Position numbers and translations under genes: made by a program
The notes under the pieces: model-generated
The model's database searches: none
Told to the model about the DNA's origin: nothing
The model's input: the letters and a program-made list of their open reading frames with translations, nothing else
Shown: one piece after another, positions 57,594 through 64,000 of the stretch
Numbering within the stretch: position 1 is the stretch's first letter
How the letters are laid out: each line of letters opens with the position of its first letter
Assembly (NCBI GenBank): GCA_050949165.1
Contig: JBMNFF010000001.1
Location: 248,001 to 312,000, forward strand
Origin: DAIOXA01 sp050949165
GTDB taxonomy: Bacteria > Bacillota > Proteinivoracia > UBA4975
Length of the DNA: 64,000 bases
Reading direction: 5' to 3'

Positions 57594-57816
57594 GTTCACT
57601 AAGGCTTCGGGTTTTCCCTTTTTGCGAGTCTTATTGGCAAACTCGTTGGAATCAATACCGTCAAGGGACACTATTGGAAGACCTGAGGAGAAATTGCCAC
57701 AGGTCTTTGCTATAATATATAGAGAATTGAAAGCTGACAAACTCATAGCAGCAAAGGAAGGACATATTTTCAGGAACCAGCAACAAATTGAGACTGAAAT
57801 GGGAGGGGATAAAGAA
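57594..57816 (+). other. region between the IS and hsdM
   Basis: About 220 bases. It holds an extended -10 promoter (TGC-TATAAT, 57708-57716) about 100 bases before hsdM. The hsdM frame is open upstream to 57622 without a ribosome binding site there. A 60-codon minus-strand frame (57746-57564) crosses the IS border and is not recognisable. Possibly the remnant of sequence interrupted by the IS. Confidence 0.4.
57708..57716 (+). promoter_or_regulatory. extended -10 promoter for the hsdMSR operon
   Basis: TG-C-TATAAT; the -35 position (57688-57693, GAGAAA) is poor, which fits an extended -10 promoter. Confidence 0.55.
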
Positions 57817-59841
57817 GTGAATGGATTTCAAGACAAGGTAAACTTCATTTGGAGTATTGCAGAATTGCTCCGGGGTCCTTATCGGAAAGAACAGTACGGT
57901 GACGTTATATTGCCCATGTGCGTTCTCAAGCGATTTGACGACGTACTGGAGCCTACCAAGGGTAAAATCCTTGAGAGATATAAGCAGCTGCGGCAAACAT
58001 CTTTGCAGAACATAGATCCGGTCCTAAACAGAATTTCTAAGCAAGACTTTAACAATACCAGTGAATATAACTTCCAAAAGCTGCTGGATGACCCGGATAA
58101 TATCGCTGCCAACCTGCGGAATTATATCAACGGTTTTTCCAAGAATGCCCGGGAGATCATCGAGCACTTCGACTTTGACAAACAGATTACCAAGCTGGAT
58201 AGTAATAACCTGTTGTACTTGGTCGTTTCAAGGTTTAATGAAATCGACCTCCACCCCGACACAGTAAGCAATTTAGAAATGGGTTACATATTCGAAGAAT
58301 TGATCAGGAGATTCTCCGAGCATGCCGAGGCCGGCGACCACTATACCCCCCGGGAAGTCATCCGGCTCATGGTCAATCTCCTGTTGAACGAGGACCATGA
58401 CCATTTGACCCAGAAGGGACTGGTAGTCACCGTCATGGACCCGGCCTGCGGCACCGGGGGAATGCTCAGCATTGCCGAGGATTACATGAGGGAACTAAAC
58501 CCGGATATCCAGGTGGAAGTATTCGGCCAAGAGATAAACCCCCAGTCGTATGCAATTTGCAAGGCCGACATGCTGATGAAGGGCCAGAATGCAGACAATA
58601 TCGTCCTTGGCGACAGCTTTACCGAAGACGGCCACAGGGGCAAAGAGTTCCGCTACATGCTTACCAACCCGCCTTTCGGGGTCGAGTGGAGGAAGGCCGA
58701 AAAGTTCATCAGAGAAGAGCATGAACAACTTGGCTTCGATGGCAGGTTCGGCGCCGGCCTCCCCAGAATCTCCGATGGGTCCTTGCTGTTCCTGCAACAC
58801 CTGATTTCAAAAATGAAGAGCGATGAAAAGGGTTCCCGGATAGCTATAGTATTCAACGGTTCGCCCTTGTTTACAGGTGATGCTGGATCCGGCGAGTCCG
58901 AAATTCGGAAGTGGATAATTGAGAACGACCTTTTGGAAGGTATCGTTGCCTTACCAACAGATATGTTCTATAACACTGGTATTGCTACTTACGTGTGGGT
59001 GATATCTAATAAAAAGAACGATGACATAATGGTAGGCCCCGTAAGGACAGGTAAAATTCAATTGGTGAACGCCGTCGATTTCTATGAGAAGATGCGTAAA
59101 AGTCTCGGCAGTAAGCGTAATGAAATTTCCCCTGATCAGATCAAAGAAATCAGCCGTATTTATGGGGAGTTTAAAGAGGACGAGCACTGCAAGATCTTCG
59201 ATAATGAGGACCTCGGCTATTACAAAATAGTAATAGAGCGCCCCTTGCGTCTTAACTTCCAGGTAAACGAAGAGAGGATTGAGAGGGTTAAGGCAGAACG
59301 GGCCTTTGAAAACCTGGCCAAATCCCGCAAGAAGGGAGAAGCCGGCTTAAAGGAAATTGAAGAGGGTAAGAAGCTGCAAGAAGCAATTGTCACCATGCTA
59401 CAAGGCATGGACTCGACTCTCTTTAAGAACCGGGATGACTTCATCAAAGTCTTGAAGAAGGCGGCCAAGAAGCATGACATCACACTCTCTGCCCAGATCC
59501 TGAAAGCTCTCTTGAACGGGCTATCCGAGCGGGATGAGAACGCCGATATTTGCACCGATAAAAAAGGAAACCCAGAGCCAGATACTGAGCTAAGAGATAC
59601 AGAAATTGTTCCCCTGAAAGAAGATATCCATGAATACTTCGAAAGGGAAGTAAAGCCCCATGTTCCTGATGCCTGGATAGATGAGTCCAAAACCAAGGTG
59701 GGCTATGAGATACCCTTCACCCGACACTTCTATAAGTACAAGCCTCTGAGACCGGCTGAGGAGATCCTGACTGAGATTAAGGGGCTGGAGAAGGACATCC
59801 TGGCGAAGCTGAGGAAGGTGACGGGCAATGGTGGAATATAA
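57817..59841 (+). CDS. hsdM: type I restriction-modification methyltransferase subunit HsdM
   Basis: Adenine N6-methyltransferase subunit, 674 residues. N-terminal HsdM_N helices (NGFQDKVNFIWSIAELLRG, YGDVILPMCVLKRFDDVL), then the catalytic domain with motif I DPACGTGGML (~residue 208) and motif IV NPPFGV (~283). A coiled-coil rich C-terminal extension of ~200 residues is typical of this subfamily. GTG 57817 follows GGGAGGGGATAAAGAA. It overlaps hsdS by 14 bp. Confidence 0.95.
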   Translation: MNGFQDKVNFIWSIAELLRGPYRKEQYGDVILPMCVLKRFDDVLEPTKGKILERYKQLRQTSLQNIDPVLNRISKQDFNNTSEYNFQKLLDDPDNIAANLRNYINGFSKNAREIIEHFDFDKQITKLDSNNLLYLVVSRFNEIDLHPDTVSNLEMGYIFEELIRRFSEHAEAGDHYTPREVIRLMVNLLLNEDHDHLTQKGLVVTVMDPACGTGGMLSIAEDYMRELNPDIQVEVFGQEINPQSYAICKADMLMKGQNADNIVLGDSFTEDGHRGKEFRYMLTNPPFGVEWRKAEKFIREEHEQLGFDGRFGAGLPRISDGSLLFLQHLISKMKSDEKGSRIAIVFNGSPLFTGDAGSGESEIRKWIIENDLLEGIVALPTDMFYNTGIATYVWVISNKKNDDIMVGPVRTGKIQLVNAVDFYEKMRKSLGSKRNEISPDQIKEISRIYGEFKEDEHCKIFDNEDLGYYKIVIERPLRLNFQVNEERIERVKAERAFENLAKSRKKGEAGLKEIEEGKKLQEAIVTMLQGMDSTLFKNRDDFIKVLKKAAKKHDITLSAQILKALLNGLSERDENADICTDKKGNPEPDTELRDTEIVPLKEDIHEYFEREVKPHVPDAWIDESKTKVGYEIPFTRHFYKYKPLRPAEEILTEIKGLEKDILAKLRKVTGNGGI

Positions 59842-61177
59842 GCCGTATGAGAAGTATAAGGACACAGGGATTGAGTGGATAGGGCAGGTGCCGGAGCATT
59901 GGGAAGCTGTCCCCCTTAAATCTATAGCAGATAAGTCGAAGTACTCCTTTGTTGATGGGCCGTTTGGGTCAAATTTAAAAAATGAGGAGTACCAAAGTTA
60001 TGGCGTGCCATTAATCCAACTAAATAATATTTCCGAAGGGGAACATCTTTTAGATACTGTAAATTATGTTAGTGAGGAAAAAGCCCTACAACTATTTAGG
60101 CATATTGCTTATCCAGGGGAAATTGTAATTGCGAAAATGGCTCATCCCGTTGCCAGGGCAACAAAGGTTAGTAAGGCTTATGATAAATATATAATCGTCG
60201 CAGATTGCATAAAACTAACCCCAGATAAAGAACTTATTAACTCTTCGTATTTGGTCTTTTCTATGAACTCTTTGTTTTTCAGGGTGCAGGCTGAAAGGAT
60301 TGCTAGCGGGACAACTCGATTACGGGTTAATTTAGGCGGCGTGAAAAACTTAAGGACGCTTTTCCCACCCCTACAAGAACAACAAATCATCGCCAACTTC
60401 CTTGACCATAAGACTTCCGAAATAGATAACCTCATCCATGACAAGGAAAAGCTCATTACCCTACTCCAGGAATACCGACAGTCAGTTATCAGCGAAGCTG
60501 TGACCAAGGGATTAAACCCTGATGTAAAGATGAAGGATTCAGGGATTGAGTGGATAGGCGAGATTCCGGAGCATTGGGAAACACTGAGATTAAAATATGC
60601 TGCCAATCTAGTTAATGAAAAAGCCACTGCAGACGACTTAGATAAACCTTACATCGGCTTAGAAAATATACAGTCTTGGACAGGATTGTACAGTTTGAGT
60701 GAGGATGCAGATTCTGATGAAGGAACCACATCTAATTTATTCGCTCCCGGCATGGTTCTGTTTGGTAAGCTTAGACCATATTTAGCAAAGTGCGTTAAAG
60801 TTAATTTTTCTGGGCGTTGTAGCACGGAAATGTTAACTCTTAAACCAAACAAGGTAAGGTCAGATTATCTTCATTACTTACTCTTAACAGATAGTTTTAT
60901 CTCTGAAGTTGATTCGTCAACCTATGGAGCGAAAATGCCAAGGGCTAACTGGTCAATAATAAGCAACCTAAAAATTGCTATTCCGCCTCAACCAGAGCAA
61001 GATGAAATTACTGACTACCTTGACCGAAAGACATCCGAAATCGACACCCTGATTTCCGGAATCCAGGGCAGCATTGAGCAACTGAAAGCCTACCGCCAGT
61101 CACTCATATCTGAGGCGGTGACGGGGAAAATAGATGTCCGCGAATTTGCGGCGGAAGGAGGTGCTGCCAGTGGCTAG
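59828..61177 (+). CDS. hsdS: type I restriction-modification specificity subunit HsdS
   Basis: Recognises the bipartite DNA target; 449 residues. Two target-recognition domains, each introduced by a similar block (TGIEWIGQVPEHWEAVPLK at ~13 and SGIEWIGEIPEHWETLRLK at ~239), alternate with two conserved coiled coils (FLDHKTSEIDNLI and YLDRKTSEIDTLI). The TRD parts are clearly more AT-rich than hsdM and hsdR and than the conserved blocks, as in genes whose specificity domains are exchanged. ATG 59828 lies inside the end of hsdM after AGGTGACGGGCA. Confidence 0.95.
   Translation: MVEYKPYEKYKDTGIEWIGQVPEHWEAVPLKSIADKSKYSFVDGPFGSNLKNEEYQSYGVPLIQLNNISEGEHLLDTVNYVSEEKALQLFRHIAYPGEIVIAKMAHPVARATKVSKAYDKYIIVADCIKLTPDKELINSSYLVFSMNSLFFRVQAERIASGTTRLRVNLGGVKNLRTLFPPLQEQQIIANFLDHKTSEIDNLIHDKEKLITLLQEYRQSVISEAVTKGLNPDVKMKDSGIEWIGEIPEHWETLRLKYAANLVNEKATADDLDKPYIGLENIQSWTGLYSLSEDADSDEGTTSNLFAPGMVLFGKLRPYLAKCVKVNFSGRCSTEMLTLKPNKVRSDYLHYLLLTDSFISEVDSSTYGAKMPRANWSIISNLKIAIPPQPEQDEITDYLDRKTSEIDTLISGIQGSIEQLKAYRQSLISEAVTGKIDVREFAAEGGAASG
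59861..59905 (+). repeat. HsdS internal direct repeat, copy 1
   Basis: 45 bases encoding the block before the first TRD; about 39 of 45 positions match 60536-60580. Potential site for recombination between specificity domains. Confidence 0.75.
60536..60580 (+). repeat. HsdS internal direct repeat, copy 2
   Basis: Second copy of the repeat at 59861-59905, before the second TRD. Confidence 0.75.
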
Positions 61178-64000
61178 GACGCCTAAAGAGCTATCCGAGG
61201 CTGGATTTGAAGAATATATCGAAGAGCATTTACTCAATAATGGCTACCTAAAGGGCAACCAAGCAGACTACAACAAAGACCGTGCCATAGACACTAAGAT
61301 GCTCTTCGAGTTCTTGGAAGACTCTCAGCCCGATGAAATGGAAAGACTTAAAGCTATCTACAAGGACCAGTATAAGTTCAAGGTAATGAGCCGTTTGGAT
61401 AGTGAATTAAGGAGCCGTAACCTAATCGACGTGTTGCGCCATGGCATAAAGGACTATGGAGTGAAATTAAACCTCGCTTATTTTAAGCCGGCCACCAGCA
61501 TGAACAAAGAAATGGTGGAGAGCTACAACAAGAACCGGATCTCTGTTACCCGGCAGCTGCACTACAGCTCCAAGAACGAGAACAGCGTTGATTTGACAAT
61601 CTTTGTTAACGGCCTGCCGGTGATCGTAATGGAACTTAAGAACCCTTTTACAGGTCAAAACTTTAACCACGCCATTCGCCAATTCAAACATGACCGGCAG
61701 CCCAATGAGCCCCTGTTTCAGTTCAAAAAGAGGACCCTGGTCTACTTCGCCGTGGACACCGACGAAGTCTACATGTCCACCAGGCTAAGCGGCCCCTCCA
61801 CAGTATTCCTGCCTTTCAATAAAGGCCACGACGGAGGGAAGGGGAACCCGCCCAAGGAAGATGGTTTCAAGACTTCGTATCTCTGGGAAGAGGTCCTGGC
61901 GAAAGATAGCCTCCTGGACATCATCAAGAGATTTGCCTTCCTGGAAATCGAGGAGGCCGAAGACGGGAAGAATAAAGAAACCATGATCTTCCCCCGGTAC
62001 CACCAACTGGACAGCGTCAGAAAGCTGGAAGCCGCTGCCAAGGCTGAAGGTGTCGGCAAGAACTACCTCATCCAGCACAGCGCCGGCTCTGGGAAAACCA
62101 AGTCGATATCTTGGCTGGCCCACCGATTGGCCAACCTCCACGATGACAACGACAAGCCCGTCTTCAACAGCGTCATTGTGGTCACCGACCGCAGGGCCCT
62201 GGATAAGCAACTCCAGGACAGCATCTACCAGTTGGAACACAAGCACGGCGTGGTTGAGAAAATAGACAAGGACTCCAACCAGCTGGCCAATGCCCTGAAG
62301 GGCGGGGCCAAGATCATCATTTCCACACTGCAGAAGTTCCCCTTTATCATTGAAAAGGCCGGAGAACTGGGGGACAGAAAATATGCAGTGATCATCGACG
62401 AGGCCCACTCCAGCACAAGCGGGGAAACCATTGGCTCCTTGCGGGAAGCCTTGCATGCCGCATCGCTAGAAGAAGCCGCGCAAATAGAGCATGAAGCAGA
62501 GGCCAAGGAGTATGATCCGGAGGAAGCGATTCTGGAAGAAATCCGGAAGAGGGGCATCCAGCCCAATATCAGCTTCTTTGCCTTCACGGCGACACCCAAG
62601 GCCAAGACCCTTGAAACCTTCGGTACCCCCGGGGAAGATGGTCTGCCCAAGCCATTTCACGTCTACTCCATGCGCCAGGCCATCGAGGAAGGATTTATCC
62701 TGGACGTTCTGCAGAACTACGTCACCTATGAGACGTACTTTAAAATAGGTAAGAAAATTGAAGATGACCCTGCCTTCGAACGGGCCAAGGCCACCAAAGC
62801 GATAACCAGGTTTGTCAGCCTGCACCCCCATAATATTGCCCAGAAGACTGAGATAATGATCGAGCACTTCCGCAGGGTCACCAAGCACAAGATTGGCGGT
62901 CGGGCCAAGGCCATGGTGGTTACCAGCTCCAGACTGCATGCCGTGCGCTACAAGCAAGCCTTTGACGATTACATTAAGAAAAAGGGCTATACCGATCTCA
63001 AGACCCTGGTGGCATTCTCGGGCACAGTCTATGACGATGGCCTTTCTTATACCGAAGCCGGCATGAATCAGTTCGGCGAGGCTCAGACGCCGAAGCGATT
63101 CAACACCGACGAGTACCAGGTCCTCATCGTCGCCGAGAAATACCAAACCGGTTTCGATCAGCCCTTGCTGCACACCATGTTCGTGGACAAACCCCTGTCG
63201 GGGCTAAAGGCGGTCCAGACCTTATCCAGGCTTAATAGGATCCATAAAGGGAAAACAGATACCTTTATCCTGGACTTCGTAAACAAGGCCGAAGATATCC
63301 AGGAGGCCTTTAAACCCTATTATCAGACTGCTGTATTAGAAGAAGTGACGGATCCCAATATCCTGTATGGGCTTGAAAGGCAGCTGGATACTGCCGGAGT
63401 TTACCTCAAGGAAGAGGTAAGTAAATTTGCCGAAATCTATTATGGTGAAAAGAAACCCAACTTTAAGGCTCGGATCAATAACCTCATCGATAAAGCCGTG
63501 AAACGCTACGAATCCCTCGTTGAAGATGCCCAGGATGAGTTCTCCAGCAGCGCCAAGAAGTTCACTAGGCTCTATTCATTCATCACCCAAATTACACCCT
63601 TCGTGGATGTGGAACTGCACAAACTCTATATTTATCTATCCTTCCTGATTAAAAAACTCCCCAAGGGAGTAGGGGGATCTGTGAACCTGTCCGATGAGGT
63701 ATCACTTGATTACTATGTCAACAAGAAGATATTTGACGGCAGCCTATCTCTTGACTCAGAGTCTGTAAGAGAACCATTAACACCGGTACAATATGCTGGC
63801 ACTGGCAGTAATGAGGATGAAGTAGAGGAACTATCTAGCATAATCGACCGTCTCAACAAAAGGTTCGGCACTGACTTTGATAATACCAACAGACTATTCC
63901 TTGAGCAGATCGAGGAAGACTTCTCCAAAGATGAAGATATGAAGCAAAGCGCAAGAACTAACCCTATGGATGACTTTAAATACCCGTTCGAAAGGGCGTT
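61170..64000 (+). CDS. hsdR: type I restriction endonuclease HsdR (3' end outside window)
   Basis: Translocating restriction subunit, first ~943 residues. N-terminal nuclease domain with the VIVMELKNPF motif (~155), SF2 helicase with Walker A SAGSGKTKS (~305), DEAH (~410) and FTATPKAK-type motif III (~470), then helicase domain 2 (VAEKYQTGFDQPLL) and helical parts. It starts with GTG 61170, preceded by GGAAGGAGGTGCTGCC, and overlaps hsdS by 8 bp. The frame is open at the window edge; the C-terminus is not visible. Confidence 0.95.
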   Translation, partial: MARTPKELSEAGFEEYIEEHLLNNGYLKGNQADYNKDRAIDTKMLFEFLEDSQPDEMERLKAIYKDQYKFKVMSRLDSELRSRNLIDVLRHGIKDYGVKLNLAYFKPATSMNKEMVESYNKNRISVTRQLHYSSKNENSVDLTIFVNGLPVIVMELKNPFTGQNFNHAIRQFKHDRQPNEPLFQFKKRTLVYFAVDTDEVYMSTRLSGPSTVFLPFNKGHDGGKGNPPKEDGFKTSYLWEEVLAKDSLLDIIKRFAFLEIEEAEDGKNKETMIFPRYHQLDSVRKLEAAAKAEGVGKNYLIQHSAGSGKTKSISWLAHRLANLHDDNDKPVFNSVIVVTDRRALDKQLQDSIYQLEHKHGVVEKIDKDSNQLANALKGGAKIIISTLQKFPFIIEKAGELGDRKYAVIIDEAHSSTSGETIGSLREALHAASLEEAAQIEHEAEAKEYDPEEAILEEIRKRGIQPNISFFAFTATPKAKTLETFGTPGEDGLPKPFHVYSMRQAIEEGFILDVLQNYVTYETYFKIGKKIEDDPAFERAKATKAITRFVSLHPHNIAQKTEIMIEHFRRVTKHKIGGRAKAMVVTSSRLHAVRYKQAFDDYIKKKGYTDLKTLVAFSGTVYDDGLSYTEAGMNQFGEAQTPKRFNTDEYQVLIVAEKYQTGFDQPLLHTMFVDKPLSGLKAVQTLSRLNRIHKGKTDTFILDFVNKAEDIQEAFKPYYQTAVLEEVTDPNILYGLERQLDTAGVYLKEEVSKFAEIYYGEKKPNFKARINNLIDKAVKRYESLVEDAQDEFSSSAKKFTRLYSFITQITPFVDVELHKLYIYLSFLIKKLPKGVGGSVNLSDEVSLDYYVNKKIFDGSLSLDSESVREPLTPVQYAGTGSNEDEVEELSSIIDRLNKRFGTDFDNTNRLFLEQIEEDFSKDEDMKQSARTNPMDDFKYPFERA

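Noticed and set aside
57564..57746. Minus-strand 60-codon frame across the right end of the IS
   Set aside because: It crosses the IS border, has no SD and matches nothing I recognise.

Overview
The window is one block of a spore-forming bacterial chromosome of the phylum Bacillota (Firmicutes), probably a Clostridia-like lineage with a fairly GC-rich genome. The evidence is gene order and gene content: sporulation and germination genes (gpr, spoIIP, spoIVA, yqfC/yqfD, a SleB-type hydrolase), a perfect CIRCE operator before hrcA, the Prp protease next to L27 with a cleavable leader, an IspH-S1 fusion and YIEGIA-type proteins. Species or family cannot be read from the sequence alone.

Layout. 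1-8.4 kb: end of a cell-elongation cluster (PBP2-type transpeptidase, rodA, an M50 membrane protease), a radical-SAM pair, rplU-prp-rpmA, obgE and nadD. 8.4-16.3 kb: a degenerate LCP-like protein, rsfS, a methyltransferase, a DUF1858 protein, comEA, a LysM/SleB hydrolase on the minus strand, pyrR, comEC, holA and rpsT (minus). 16.4-19.1 kb: a small holin-like membrane protein, gpr, spoIIP and a small membrane protein. 19.1-28.2 kb: the CIRCE-controlled hrcA-grpE-dnaK-dnaJ heat-shock cluster, prmA, rsmE, mtaB, a HIT protein, rpsU and yqeY. 28.3-42.5 kb: nfeD-floA, yqfC-yqfD-phoH-pgpH-ybeY-dgkA, two tandem DUF881 proteins, cdd, era, recO and a very divergent glycyl-tRNA synthetase beta-like protein. 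42.5-54.1 kb: a small membrane protein, chorismate mutase and DAHP synthase, cmk, ispH-S1, fni, a DUF1614 protein, the YIEGIA protein with its small partner, two DUF3189 proteins, a PDZ/radical-SAM DUF512 protein, der and gpsA. 54.2-55.7 kb: spoIVA. 55.8 kb to the end: a tRNA-Pro, an IS3-family insertion sequence and a type I restriction-modification operon (hsdM-hsdS-hsdR, the last cut by the window edge). Nearly all genes up to 55.7 kb read on the plus strand in tightly packed, often overlapping operons; the accessory part begins just after the tRNA.

The most notable observation is recurrent non-canonical translation starts. pyrR (ATA at 12419) and mtaB (ATA at 25325) each have a strong Shine-Dalgarno at the right distance, the codon sits where homologues have Met, and no credible in-frame ATG/GTG/TTG exists nearby. 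The first DUF3189 gene must also start on a non-canonical codon (best ATC at 49534), because a stop codon lies 12 bases upstream and the next GTG would delete the conserved N-terminus. A small membrane-protein gene at 42461-42646 probably behaves the same way. Gene finders that accept only ATG/GTG/TTG shorten, mis-start or miss these genes.

Other points worth a look: the orphan GlyRS-beta-like protein without an adjacent alpha subunit; a mini-ORF plus intrinsic terminator between dnaK and dnaJ; a hairpin that buries the spoIIP Shine-Dalgarno; an insertion sequence with a textbook A6G frameshift site and an end that can pair with its own ribosome binding site; a promoter threaded through a terminator at the CIRCE site; and an LCP-family protein that has lost its catalytic residues.
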